Shown here: positions 52,757-61,512 of the stretch, one piece after another | Layout of the letters: each line of letters starts with the position of its first letter | Position numbering within the stretch: the first letter of the stretch is position 1 | NCBI GenBank assembly: GCA_963773055.1 | Contig: CAVYZL010000006.1 | Span: 744,001-808,000 of the forward strand | Reading direction: 5' to 3' | Origin: PALSA-612 sp963773055 | GTDB taxonomy: Bacteria; Actinomycetota; Thermoleophilia; Gaiellales; Gaiellaceae | Length of the DNA stretch: 64,000 nt | Notes under the pieces: generated by a model | Database searches by the model: none | What the model was told of the DNA's origin: nothing | The model's input: the letters and a program-made list of their open reading frames with translations, nothing else | Position numbers and translations under genes: made by a program

Positions 52757-53275
52757 GTGTCCGTCGATCTCAGATCGAAGATTCGCGACGTGCCCGACTT
52801 TCCGAAGCCGGGCGTCGTCTTCAAGGACATCATGCCGCTCCTCGCCGATCCGGCCGCGCTCGCGGAGACGGTCGAACGGCTCGCCGAGTGGTCGGAGCCC
52901 CGGAAGCCGGACCTCGTCCTCGGCGCCGAGGCGCGCGGCTACATCACGGGCGGCGCACTCGCATGCCGCCTCGGCTGCGGGTTCGTTCCTGCCCGCAAGC
53001 CCGGAAAGCTGCCGTGGCACACGGTGGCCGTCAAGTACGCCCTCGAATACGGGTTCGATCAGCTCGAGGTGCACGCCGACTCGATCGCGGCCGGAAAGCG
53101 GGTGCTCGTGCACGACGACGTGCTCGCCACAGGTGGCACGGCCAAGGCGACGGCGGAGCTCGTCGAGCAGCTGGGCGGCGTCGTCGTCGGTCTGCCGTTC
53201 ATCATCGAGCTCGCGTTCCTCGACGGCCGCGAGAAGCTGACGGAGTACGACGTCTTCTCGCTGATCGAGTACTAG
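52757..53275 (+). CDS. apt: Adenine phosphoribosyltransferase
   Basis: 172 residues from GTG 52757. LRSKIRDVPDFPKPGVVFKD, LGAEARGYITGGALACRLGC, KPGKLPW and the PRPP loop VLVHDDVLATGGTAKA are typical. It salvages adenine to AMP. It lies nine bases behind the MerR gene and is probably co-transcribed. Confidence 0.96.
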   Translation: MSVDLRSKIRDVPDFPKPGVVFKDIMPLLADPAALAETVERLAEWSEPRKPDLVLGAEARGYITGGALACRLGCGFVPARKPGKLPWHTVAVKYALEYGFDQLEVHADSIAAGKRVLVHDDVLATGGTAKATAELVEQLGGVVVGLPFIIELAFLDGREKLTEYDVFSLIEY

Positions 53276-53334
53276 CTGGGCTCGACGGGCACGATTTACA
53301 CGCGGCCGTCCGCCCGGTCGTCTTACATGAGGGC

Positions 53335-53937
53335 ATGTACGACGCGCTCGCAGCTCGCTACACGTTCGCGTGTCCCCGCCACGAACGCGCGAGTGTTCCG
53401 CTCTCTTCCTTCCGGGAGATCGAGCGACTTCCGGGCGCCGCGCACCCCGCCGTCTTTCGCGTGCGCTTCGCGTGCGTGTGCGGAGACGACCACGACGGCC
53501 TGCTCGCACACGACGACCTCGACTGGGCGCCGCTCGGCGTGGGGGAGGAGGGCACGTACGTGAACCTGATGACGAGCCGCATCGATCACGTCCGCGACGA
53601 GCTCGAGGACCTCGCCGTCCGTCGGATCAAGGCCGGGCAGTGGCCCTGGGCGGCGTACTGCTATCCCGAGAATCGCTCGCGTCCGGCTTTCCCGTCCTCC
53701 TTCGAGCTGTTGGCGCCGGGAGGACGAGGGTCGATCGGGATCGCGGTGCGCTGCGCGAGCTGCCGGCGGCTGTCCGTCAACGTCGTCACGACGGCCCACA
53801 TCGACGTCCCGTTCCACCACGACGTGGAGGTAGCGGTCGTGCCGCACGCGATCGCAGACGACGCGTTCCGCACGCTTGCGCAGTTCCGCGACGAGCTGTG
53901 GTCCGAGACGTTCGACGCGCGACGTCTCGAGCTCTAG
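53335..53937 (+). CDS. Conserved-looking hypothetical protein with CxC and CxxC motifs
   Basis: 200 residues from ATG 53335. I do not recognise it. It begins MYDALAARYTFACPRHERAS and contains FACVCGDDHDGLLAHDD in the first third and VRCASCRRLSVNVVTTAHID in the last third, so a structural zinc site made from the Cys pairs is possible. The rest is soluble mixed alpha/beta in character, with no signal peptide or span. Codon usage matches neighbours. It follows apt by 59 bases. Confidence 0.7.
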   Translation: MYDALAARYTFACPRHERASVPLSSFREIERLPGAAHPAVFRVRFACVCGDDHDGLLAHDDLDWAPLGVGEEGTYVNLMTSRIDHVRDELEDLAVRRIKAGQWPWAAYCYPENRSRPAFPSSFELLAPGGRGSIGIAVRCASCRRLSVNVVTTAHIDVPFHHDVEVAVVPHAIADDAFRTLAQFRDELWSETFDARRLEL

Positions 53938-53959
53938 GCGTCTCGAGCTCTAGGACGCG

Positions 53960-54160
53960 TCAGCGCTTGCGCAGGTGACCCTGGACGCCGCGTGTGCGGA
54001 CGAACAGGAACACGCTGCCGAACGTCAGCGCGCCGACGAGGAAGCCCATCGCGTTCGAGCTGCCGATCGCGAGCAGGAACAGCCAGGCGTAGAGGCCGAA
54101 GGCCAGAGCCCAGAGAAAGGCGGACGTGCCTGCGGCGACGCTCGGCGACCGGAGGTGCAT
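53960..54160 (-). CDS. Small two-span membrane protein
   Basis: 66 residues. Two hydrophobic stretches, TSAFLWALAFGLYAWLFLLA and GFLVGALTFGSVFLFVRTR, end in a basic tail RGVQGHLRKR. ATG 54160. It converges with the preceding gene. The function is unknown; codon choice and clear hydrophobic pattern support it as real. Confidence 0.55.
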   Translation of the reverse strand: MHLRSPSVAAGTSAFLWALAFGLYAWLFLLAIGSSNAMGFLVGALTFGSVFLFVRTRGVQGHLRKR

Positions 54161-54369
54161 GCTGCAATCCTATCCCGCGCCGCTGCGTGCGCATGACTAA
54201 ACGGGACCAAGAATTCGCCGAGCCGGTTGCGCTTTCGTCCACCTGCTCCACTGACATTCCGCTTCCGCGTAGTGCCTTTGAAACCGGCTTCGACCTACTC
54301 GCGCTCCGTGCTCGGCGCAAGTAGGAATCTAGTGCCTCACCGGACCTCGATCAAGAGGGCCGGGTGGAG

Positions 54370-54390
54370 AAAAAGCCGCAAAGTGCGGCC
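54370..54390 (-). terminator. Rho-independent terminator of uppP
   Basis: On the minus strand, GGCCGCA-CTT-TGCGGC is followed by TTTTT, corresponding to AAAAAGCCGCAAAGTGCGGCC on the plus strand. It lies about 50 bases past the uppP stop. The rest of 54161-54439 holds only a doubtful 43-codon frame at 54193-54324. Confidence 0.85.
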
Positions 54391-54439
54391 AGATGTTCTC
54401 CACACTTTCCACACTTCGCCGCGCAGCCTGTGGAGTGCG

Positions 54440-55384
54440 TCAGAACGTGGACGACCGGGCGCCTGTGGCGATCAGCAGCAGGATGATGGCGGCTGCGACG
54501 AGGCGGTACACGACGAAGACCGTGTACGTGTGCCGGCGCACGTAGCCGAGCAGGAACCAGATCGCGGCGAGACCGGTCGCGGCGGCCGTGAGCATGCCGA
54601 CGACGAACGGGCCACCTGAGCCGGGCGGAAGGCCGCCGCCGAACGCGATGTCTTTGAGCCCCTTGAAGAGGGCGGCGCCGAAGACGACCGGGATCAAGAG
54701 GAAGAACGAGATGCGGGCCGCGGAGTCCCGGTCGAGCCGAAGGAACCGCCCCAGCGTGATGACGATGCCGGAGCGCGATACGCCGGGAGCCAGGGCGAGC
54801 GTCTGCGCCAGGCCGAGCGAGAAGCCGCGGCCGTAGTCCAGATCCTCGATCGCGCGATCAGTGGGTCGGCGGTCAGCGAGATAGAGCAACACGGCGCCGA
54901 GCGCGAGGAAGATCGCGATCTGCCACGGCTCGCCGAGGCGCTTCTCGATGAAGCTCTCGCCGACGGCCCCAGCGAGCGCGGCAGGAATCGTGGCGATGAT
55001 CACGATCCAGGCGACGCGCTCGTCAGCCGTCTTAACTGCGCGCGCGCGCAAGCTGTGCCACCAGGCGCCGACGAGCTCGCCGAGCTCGCGCCAGAAGTAC
55101 GCGACGACTGCCACGAGCGTGCCGACGTGGAGCGCCACGTCGAACGTCTTGTTGAAGTCGGGATGCGCCTCGAGATAGGTCCAGTCGAACAGCCAGGGGA
55201 CGAGGATCAGGTGGCCCGAGGACGACACGGGAAGCAGCTCGGTGAAGCCCTGGACGGCGCCGAGGACGAAGGCCTGCCAGTCGGTGAGGGCAGTGGACGA
55301 GTCGCCGACGCCGAGGATGCAGAGCAGCAGGGCGATCGCGAGCGCGACGCCGGCCACCACGACGATCCCGACGCGCTGCCGCAT
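54440..55384 (-). CDS. uppP: Undecaprenyl-diphosphatase UppP (BacA)
   Basis: 314 residues from ATG 55384. FVLGAVQGFTELLPVSSSGH with LILVPWLF is the first conserved catalytic region, LALAPGVSRSGIVITLGRFL the second with the catalytic Arg/Ser, and about eight membrane spans are present. It regenerates the monophosphate carrier made by UppS and gives bacitracin tolerance. The N-terminus has one extra span before the core, as in many high-GC homologues. Confidence 0.96.
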   Translation of the reverse strand: MRQRVGIVVVAGVALAIALLLCILGVGDSSTALTDWQAFVLGAVQGFTELLPVSSSGHLILVPWLFDWTYLEAHPDFNKTFDVALHVGTLVAVVAYFWRELGELVGAWWHSLRARAVKTADERVAWIVIIATIPAALAGAVGESFIEKRLGEPWQIAIFLALGAVLLYLADRRPTDRAIEDLDYGRGFSLGLAQTLALAPGVSRSGIVITLGRFLRLDRDSAARISFFLLIPVVFGAALFKGLKDIAFGGGLPPGSGGPFVVGMLTAAATGLAAIWFLLGYVRRHTYTVFVVYRLVAAAIILLLIATGARSSTF

Positions 55385-55462
55385 TGCGCGGCATCGTAGT
55401 CGAGCGCTCGCAGACGGGCGGGAGGTCGCGCGGTCTGTTGTCAGTGAGGGCTTTCCGCTGAC

Positions 55463-55481
55463 TTGACATAACAAACGTTAT
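55463..55481. promoter_or_regulatory. Possible promoter/operator between uppP and rpoD
   Basis: TTGACA (55463-55468) runs into the interrupted palindrome ATAAC-AAAC-GTTAT (55468-55481). No good -10 follows at 16-18 bases, so promoter status for rpoD is weak. A protein-binding site shared by the divergent genes is the alternative. Nothing else stands out in 55385-55620. Confidence 0.3.
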
Positions 55482-55620
55482 CGTGCAGACGAAATCGGGC
55501 CTGGCGCTTGACGCGCGGGCTATCCTTACCCACGCGCTGCAGAGGATGGCGACACCACGGGCGTAGTCGGCAGGCGTACGGCTGTGCCAGGGCGAGGCTT
55601 CGAAACCGGAGGGCGGACGC

Positions 55621-56688
55621 ATTAGCGAACAGCCGACCGAAGCGACGATCGATTTCGAGGCCCTCCCCCAGAGCGAGGACCTGAACCAGCTGCTCGAGGC
55701 GGGTGAGGCGGCGGGCTTCGTTCGCGCGTCCGAGCTCGCGGAGCTCATCGACGCCCACGGGTTCGACGCCCTGGAGACGGATGCCGTCTACCGCGAGCTC
55801 GAGGGCCGCGGCATCGACGTCCAAGACGATGACCAGGGGTCGATCGCCGCGCTGCTGACGGCGCCCGTCGAGACGACGACCGACGCGCTGCAGCTCTTTC
55901 TTCGCGAGGCTGGTCGTCACCAGCTCCTGACCGCCGCGCAGGAGGTCGAGCTGGCGAAGCGGATCGAGCGCGGCGACGACGCGGCCAAGCAGCGCATGAT
56001 CCAGTCGAATCTCCGCCTCGTCGTCTCGATCGCAAAGAACTACCGCAACCAGGGCCTTCCGTTCCTCGACCTGATCCAGGAAGGCACGCTCGGCCTGATC
56101 CGCGCCGTCGAGAAGTTCGACTGGCGCCGCGGCTACAAGTTCTCGACCTACGCCACCTGGTGGATCCGTCAAGCCGTCGCCCGCGCGCTCGCGGACAAGG
56201 CGCGCACGATCCGGATGCCGGTGCACATCGTCGAGCGCCTGCAGAAGATGAACCGTGCAGAGCGAAACCTCTGGACGCAGCTCGGCCGCGAGCCGACGCT
56301 CGAGGAGATCGCCGAGGAGGCGAGCCTGCCGATTCAGCAGGCACGCGAGGTAAAGGCGGCTGCGCGCGCCGCCACCAGCCTCGACCAGCCCGTTGGTGAG
56401 CAGGAAGAGGCGGTGCTAGGGGACTTCGTCGCCGGCGACGGGCCGTTGCCGGACGAGGAGGTCGAAGTCTCGCTCCGGAGCCAAGCGCTCCAGGCCGCGC
56501 TCCAGACGCTCAGCGTCCGGGAGCGTGAGGTGCTCGCGCTTCGGTACGGCCTCGACGATCACGATCCGAAGACGCTCGAGGAGATCGGGCGGCGCCTCGG
56601 CCTGACGCGAGAGCGCGTGCGGCAGATCGAGGTCGAGGCGCTCCGCAGGCTCGCGAGCCTGCGCGAGATCCAGGCCGTCCCCTATTGA
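55621..56688 (+). CDS. rpoD: RNA polymerase sigma-70 (RpoD type), apparent ATT start
   Basis: 355 residues. Region 1.1 (QLLEAGEAAGFVRASELAEL, VYRELEGRGIDVQ) and region 1.2 (DALQLFLREAGRHQLLTAAQ) lie upstream of the first in-frame ATG (55996), so the gene must start earlier. The only candidate in frame is ATT 55621, eight bases behind a GGAGG. Region 2 (NLRLVVSIAKNYRNQGLPFL, DLIQEGTLGLIRAVEKFDW, YATWWIRQAVARALADKART), region 3 and region 4.2 (TLEEIGRRLGLTRERVRQIE) are complete. It is a principal-type or closely related group 2 sigma factor. Confidence 0.92.
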   Translation: MSEQPTEATIDFEALPQSEDLNQLLEAGEAAGFVRASELAELIDAHGFDALETDAVYRELEGRGIDVQDDDQGSIAALLTAPVETTTDALQLFLREAGRHQLLTAAQEVELAKRIERGDDAAKQRMIQSNLRLVVSIAKNYRNQGLPFLDLIQEGTLGLIRAVEKFDWRRGYKFSTYATWWIRQAVARALADKARTIRMPVHIVERLQKMNRAERNLWTQLGREPTLEEIAEEASLPIQQAREVKAAARAATSLDQPVGEQEEAVLGDFVAGDGPLPDEEVEVSLRSQALQAALQTLSVREREVLALRYGLDDHDPKTLEEIGRRLGLTRERVRQIEVEALRRLASLREIQAVPY

Positions 56689-56694
56689 CGCGGG

Positions 56695-57648
56695 CTAGTC
56701 GGTCTCGAGATAGAAGGCGAGCTCTGGCGCGATGGCGCGGAGCTGCCGGAACGCACGCGTCTCGAGCTGCCGCACGCGCTCGCGCGTGACGCCGAGCTCG
56801 CGGCCGATGTCGTCGAGTGTCTGCGGCGGCTTTCCCTCGAGCCCGAACCTGAGCACGAGGAGCTGGCGAAGGCGCGGCTCGATGCGGTCGAGCGCCTCGC
56901 GTACCTCTGCCGCTCGGATGTGCTCAGTCGTGACCCGGTCAGGTCGCTCGGCGTCCTCGCTCTCGATCAGATCGGAGTAGAGGCTTCCGTTCTCGCCGAG
57001 AGGCGTCTCGAGGCTGATCGCGTCCTCGACGAGGTCGATCAGGTCGGCGACGCGCGCCTCGGTGTAGCCGGACTCGGCGGCGATCTCGGCGACCGTCGGC
57101 TCGCGGTTGTGCTTCTGCGCCAGGACGCGGCGCGTGCGCATGACGCGGCGGGCCTGGTCGGACACGTGCACCGGCAGCCGAATCAGACGGCCCTGGTCGG
57201 CGAGCGCACGCGTGATCGCCTGGCGGATCCACCACGTGGCGTAGGTCGAGAGCTTGTAACCCATCCGGTAGTCGAACTTCTCGACGGCGCGGATCAGGCC
57301 GAGGTTTCCCTCCTGGATCAGATCGAGCAGCGGAACGCCGGCGTGCCGGTAGTTCCGAGTCAGGGACATGACGAGCCGCAGGTTGCACTCGATCAGCCGA
57401 CGCTTCGCCGCCTCGTCGCCTGCGTCCTTGCGGCGTGCCAGCTCGCGCTCTTCGTCCCGCGTCAGCAGCCGTCCGCCCCCGATCTGGCGGACATAGAGCT
57501 TCAGTGGATCCCGCGTCTGCGGCGCCCCTTCGTCGACCTCGTCGGCAGGCAGCTCCTCGAGGAGCGCCGGCGACGGAGCAACGACCTGGTCCTCGAGGCC
57601 CTCGTCTGCAGGCAGGGGTTGTGCCATCTCGTTTCGAGCTATCGGCAC
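56695..57648 (-). CDS. Second RpoD-type sigma-70 factor
   Basis: 317 residues. Region 1.2 DPLKLYVRQIGGGRLLTRDE, region 2 (NLRLVMSLTRNYRHAGVPLL, DLIQEGNLGLIRAVEKFDYR, YATWWIRQAITRALADQGRL) and region 4.2 (TLDDIGRELGVTRERVRQLE) are complete. Region 1.1 is missing, replaced by an acidic N-terminus of about 45 residues, which favours a group 2 (HrdB/SigB-like alternative) sigma factor. It ends six bases from the end of the convergent rpoD. Confidence 0.93.
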   Translation of the reverse strand: MPIARNEMAQPLPADEGLEDQVVAPSPALLEELPADEVDEGAPQTRDPLKLYVRQIGGGRLLTRDEERELARRKDAGDEAAKRRLIECNLRLVMSLTRNYRHAGVPLLDLIQEGNLGLIRAVEKFDYRMGYKLSTYATWWIRQAITRALADQGRLIRLPVHVSDQARRVMRTRRVLAQKHNREPTVAEIAAESGYTEARVADLIDLVEDAISLETPLGENGSLYSDLIESEDAERPDRVTTEHIRAAEVREALDRIEPRLRQLLVLRFGLEGKPPQTLDDIGRELGVTRERVRQLETRAFRQLRAIAPELAFYLETD

Positions 57649-57669
57649 GGAGCCCGGTTCGCGTGAGCC

Positions 57670-58356
57670 TTATTCCCGGATCGAGCCGTCCGGCGCAACC
57701 TCGACGTCCATCTCCAGCAGCCGCTCGCGGACGAGGAACTGGAACGTCGACCAGGCGCCTCGCCTCGCCTCGAACATCCGGTAGACCTGCCACTCCGTCA
57801 TCAACGACGCGTCTTCCTGCCGCGCTTGCTTCCAATCGGCGAACCGAGGCAGGCGACCGAGCCGGCGCGAAAGCTCGACGCCCTGGTCGATCGCGCGCTC
57901 GAGGCGCTCCTCCCCCACCGGCACGTCGAAGCCGGCTTCGCGGAGCGCATTCGACAGTGACCCGAACGTGTGCCAGTAGAGCGACTTGGACGGCACGAGG
58001 CCGCGGTGCTCGTCGATGTCCTTCGCCGTCGGCACGTGACCGATCGTCTCTCCGAGCTGACGAAGGCAGTCGAGAAGCTCGTCGCGCGTCGCGAATCTTC
58101 GCGGCATCAAGCCCGCCTGGCGCTTGGCGGCGTTCCAGGTGCCGAAGCGCGCGATCACCGTCTGCGAATGGACGCGCGTCGTCGGATGCGCCTCGAACTC
58201 TCGCATCGTCGGCGACCGGCCGAGCTCAGCCGCGCACGCACGGAGCTGGTCGAGGATCTCCTCATCGGTGTAGCGCTTGCGGATCCCTGCCTGGAACTCG
58301 GCCAGCGCCTGAGGATCGACGCGCGGCACCGCCCGCCGAGCACGTTTTCGAGCCAT
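57670..58356 (-). CDS. Protein with repeated HNH/homing-endonuclease-associated domains
   Basis: 228 residues. At least two to three copies of a helical repeat can be aligned: YTDEEILDQLRACAAELGRS, PTMREFEAHP, TVIARFGTWNAAKRQAGL; then RDELLDCLRQLGETIGHVPT, KDIDEHRG, YWHTFGSLSNALREAGFD; and a weaker third with RLPRFADWKQAR. This is the repeat that accompanies homing endonucleases and is thought to bind DNA. No nuclease domain is attached. It is upstream of, and in line with, the second sigma factor gene by 21 bases, so it could be a transcription-linked regulator. Confidence 0.78.
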   Translation of the reverse strand: MARKRARRAVPRVDPQALAEFQAGIRKRYTDEEILDQLRACAAELGRSPTMREFEAHPTTRVHSQTVIARFGTWNAAKRQAGLMPRRFATRDELLDCLRQLGETIGHVPTAKDIDEHRGLVPSKSLYWHTFGSLSNALREAGFDVPVGEERLERAIDQGVELSRRLGRLPRFADWKQARQEDASLMTEWQVYRMFEARRGAWSTFQFLVRERLLEMDVEVAPDGSIRE

Positions 58357-58443
58357 GCAAATCAGAATAGAGCGTTGTGGAAGATTCGCAAGTAGAGGAG
58401 GTATGTGTTGAATCGTGAGCGGAGGGGTGACTACACTGGCGCC

Positions 58444-59810
58444 GTGCGGGTGGAGGTGGAGACGGCGCTCGCTCGAGCCGCGGGGCGCCTCTCACGCGTC
58501 GCGCGCCGAGGCGGCGGCACGACCGTGCCGGGAAAGCTCCTGACTGCGATCGACCCCGCCGCCGTCACGACGCTGGCGGCGGCGCCTCGAGGACGGCTGC
58601 GTCGTCCTCTCGGCGACGAACGGGAAGACGACGACGGCGTCGATGGCAGCTTCGATCCTCTCCCCTCGCGTGCCGCTCGCGCACAACGCGGCCGGCGCGA
58701 ACCTCCTGTCGGGCGTCGCATCGGCGCTCGTGGCCGCAAAAGGCGCGAGGCTCGGCCTGTTCGAGGTCGACGAAGCGGCGTTGCCGGAGGTCGTGCGCAG
58801 GGTCTCGCCGCGCGTGGTCGCGTTCGGGAACCTGTTTCGCGACCAGCTCGATCGTTACGGCGAGCTCGAGATCGTCGCGGATCGCTGGCGCGCGCTGGTT
58901 GAAGGGCTGCCGCAAGCGACGACCGTGGTCGCCAACGCGGACGATCCGCTCGTGTCCGATCTCGCCGACGGGCACGGCGCCGTTGTCACGTACGGGATCG
59001 ACGATCCGAGCGCGGGCTCGACGGTTCTCCCCCACGCGGCGGATTCGAAGCGCTGTCGCCGCTGTGGTGCCGCGTACCGATATGTGACGGCGTACGTCGG
59101 TCATCTCGGGGAGTACGAGTGCCCGGCGTGCGGCCACCGCCGGCCGCCGCTCGACGTTGCCGCACGGCGCGTCGCGCTGGACGGGATCGAGAGCGTCGCG
59201 TTCGATCTCGAGCTGCCGGAAGGAACCAGGCGCGTGCGGCTGCGGCTGCCGGGTGTCTACAACGTCTACAACGCGCTTGCCGCGGCAGCGATCGCGCGCG
59301 TGGTCGGAAGCTCTCTCGACGAGATCGCCGCCGGCCTCGAGAGGTTCGAGCCTGCGTTCGGTCGCTTCGAGCGGCTCGACGTGGACGGGAGGACGCTCCT
59401 CGTGCTCCTGATCAAGAACCCGGCCGGCGCCAACGAGATCGTGCAGACGCTCGTGCGCGGGCCAACGGCTCGGCGTTGCCGTGATCGCGCTCAACGACGA
59501 GATCGCGGACGGTCAGGACGTGTCGTGGATCTGGGACGTCGACTTCGAGCCGCTGATCCCCCTCCTCGACCGCCTGATCGTGTCCGGCGGGCGCGCGGCG
59601 GAGCTCGGGCTCCGCTTTGCATACGGCGGCCTCGATGAGAGCGCGATCGACGTCGTCCCGAGCATCGCGGATGCGCTTGACCACGGTCTCGCGGCGACAG
59701 CAGTCGGCGCCGAGATCGCGTTTCTGCCCACGTACACCGCGATGCTCGAGCTGCAGCGGATCGTCGCCGACCGCGGCTATGCGCGGCCGTACTGGGAACG
59801 CGTGGCATGA
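58444..59810 (+). CDS. murT: Lipid II isoglutaminyl synthase ligase subunit MurT, two frame changes
   Basis: With GatD it amidates the D-Glu of lipid II. From GTG 58444: LARAAGRLSRVARRGGGTTV, then after a +1 change near 58590 GCVVLSATNGKTTTASMAAS (Walker A). A four-Cys zinc ribbon follows (CRRCGAAY, YECPACGH), then LPGVYNVYNALAAAAIAR. After a second +1 change near 59470 comes the C-terminal domain LGVAVIALNDEIADGQDVSW and WIWDVDFE with the catalytic Asp. About 450 residues is normal for MurT. ATG of gatD overlaps the stop by four bases. Confidence 0.92.
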
Positions 59811-60550
59811 AGGTTCTCGTCGGGCACCTCTATCCCGACCTTCTGAACATCTACGCCGACCGCGGGAACATCGCAGTGCTCGCGCGCCGGGCGAGCCGAC
59901 GAGGGATCGATCTCGACATCCGACCGATCGGTGTCGGAGACCCGACGCCCGCCGACGTCGATCTGTTCTACATCGGCGGCGGGCAGGATCGAGAGCAGGC
60001 CCTGATCGCCGACGACCTCGCGGCCAGGGGCCCGGCCATCGCAGCGGCGGTCGAGAGCGGCGCCACGGTGCTTGCCGTCTGTGGCGGATATCAGCTCCTC
60101 GGTCGCTCGTACCGCGACCGCTCGGGTGTCGAGCTGGCGGGCGCCGGCGTCTTTCCCCTCGACACTGTCGGCGGCGAGCGGCGGATGATCGGCGACGTGC
60201 TCCTCGAGTGCGAGCTAGACGGCGAGCGGCGGACGGTAGCGGGCTTCGAGAACCACAGCGGACGAACGGTGCTCGACGCGGGTGCGACTCCGTTCGGCCG
60301 CGTTCTCCACGGGTTCGGAAACGACGGCGAGTCCGGCTTCGAGGGGTGCCGCGTCGGGCGCGCGATCGGCACATACCTCCACGGTCCGTTGCTGCCACGT
60401 AACCCGTGGCTCGCCGACTGGCTGCTCGCGCACGCTGTGGCGCACCGAAGCGGCCAGCTGCCCGAGCTTGCTCCGTTGCCGGACACGCTCGAACGCGAGG
60501 CGCACGCCGTCGCTACCGGGCGGGCGCGGGCACGCGGCGGACGCGGCTAG
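59807..60550 (+). CDS. gatD: Lipid II isoglutaminyl synthase glutamine amidotransferase subunit GatD
   Basis: 247 residues. HLYPDLLNIYADRGNIAVLA, FYIGGGQDREQALIADDL, then the class I nucleophile Cys in VLAVCGGYQLLGRSY, FENHSGRTVLD and the catalytic His in IGTYLHGPLLPRNPWLADWL. It supplies ammonia to MurT. The 30-residue Arg/Ala-rich tail is not part of the catalytic fold. Confidence 0.96.
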   Translation: MKVLVGHLYPDLLNIYADRGNIAVLARRASRRGIDLDIRPIGVGDPTPADVDLFYIGGGQDREQALIADDLAARGPAIAAAVESGATVLAVCGGYQLLGRSYRDRSGVELAGAGVFPLDTVGGERRMIGDVLLECELDGERRTVAGFENHSGRTVLDAGATPFGRVLHGFGNDGESGFEGCRVGRAIGTYLHGPLLPRNPWLADWLLAHAVAHRSGQLPELAPLPDTLEREAHAVATGRARARGGRG

Positions 60551-60613
60551 GCGTCGTGACCGACGGGCTCGCCTTGGGCTTCCGGCGAATGGGGCGCGAG
60601 GATCTCCCGCTTC

Positions 60614-61072
60614 TCAGGGCGCCCAGAGCGCGCCGAGATAGGCGACAGGGTCCCCCGGCTGCCAGCGTTCGAGGAAGCGCTGGATCGGCGGATGGAGGAC
60701 GACGTCGTGCAGCTCGTCGAACGTAAACAGCCGATGCCCCCGCACGGCCGCGTCCTCGGAGGTCACAGCCTCGAGCGAGCGGCCGGTGAGATCGGCGGCG
60801 AAGATGATGTGGACGACGTGCTTCCGGCGCGCGCTGTTCGCCGGCGCGATCGAGTCGACGAGCGCCACCGGCCCCTCGAGAGGCAGCTCGTCGCTGATGC
60901 CGAGCTCCTCCTGGAGCTCTCTGCGCAGCCCCTCCAGGAGGCTTTCGCCCGCGTGGACACCACCGCCGGGCAGCAGCCAGTACTCCTTTCCCGGCTTCTC
61001 GTGGCGGCAGAGCAGGAACCCGTCGCGCCAGCGAAGAACGGCCGAGACGCGAATCCGTGGCTGGGCGAACAT
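60614..61072 (-). CDS. NUDIX hydrolase
   Basis: 152 residues. The Nudix box is complete: GGGVHAGESLLEGLRRELQE followed by ELG. RVSAVLRWRDGFLLCRHEKP and EYWLLPGG come before it. Substrate undetermined; the following gene cleans dUTP, so nucleotide sanitation is a reasonable guess. ATG 61072 lies five bases from the dut stop, indicating an hflX-dut-nudix operon. Confidence 0.92.
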   Translation of the reverse strand: MFAQPRIRVSAVLRWRDGFLLCRHEKPGKEYWLLPGGGVHAGESLLEGLRRELQEELGISDELPLEGPVALVDSIAPANSARRKHVVHIIFAADLTGRSLEAVTSEDAAVRGHRLFTFDELHDVVLHPPIQRFLERWQPGDPVAYLGALWAP

Positions 61073-61077
61073 GTCAG

Positions 61078-61512
61078 TCAGTGCCCGGAAGACCCGAAGC
61101 CGGCCGCCCCGCGCACGGTCTCCGGGAGCTCGTCTTCCTCGACGATGGACAGCGCCGCGATCGGGACGACGAGGAGCTGGGCGATGCGCATGCCCGCCTC
61201 GACGACGAACGACGCCGTGTGGTCGGTGTTGATCGCGATCACCCGCAGCTCACCGCGGTAGCCGGAGTCGATGATGCCCGGCGTGTTTACCAGCGAGATC
61301 CCGTGGTGAAGCGCGAGCCCGGAGCGCGGGACGACGAAGCCCGCATGGCCGTCCGGGATCGCGACGGCGATGCCGGTCGGGACCAGCGCCCGCTCCCCCG
61401 GGCCTAGCTCGACGGTCTCGCACGCGACGAGGTCGAGCCCGGCGTCACCCGGGTAGGCGCCGTCGGGGAGCACGGCATCGTCGCGGAGTCGCGTGACCTG
61501 GAGGTCGATCAC
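61078..61512 (-). CDS. dut: dUTP diphosphatase
   Basis: 144 residues, with all five trimeric dUTPase motifs: PGDAGLDLVACETVELGPGE, FVVPRSGLALHHGISLVNTP, GIIDSGYRGELRVIAINTD, GMRIAQLLVVP and the terminal RGAAGFGSSGH. It prevents uracil incorporation and provides dUMP. ATG 61512 overlaps the hflX stop by four bases. Confidence 0.97.
   Translation of the reverse strand: MIDLQVTRLRDDAVLPDGAYPGDAGLDLVACETVELGPGERALVPTGIAVAIPDGHAGFVVPRSGLALHHGISLVNTPGIIDSGYRGELRVIAINTDHTASFVVEAGMRIAQLLVVPIAALSIVEEDELPETVRGAAGFGSSGH

Noticed and set aside
54193..54324. 43-codon ORF between the small membrane gene and uppP
   Set aside because: No ribosome-binding site, no recognisable composition, and it lies in a terminator-bearing spacer.
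55463..55481. LexA box in front of rpoD
   Set aside because: The palindrome ATAAC-AAAC-GTTAT does not match the GAAC-N4-GTTC site seen at imuB.
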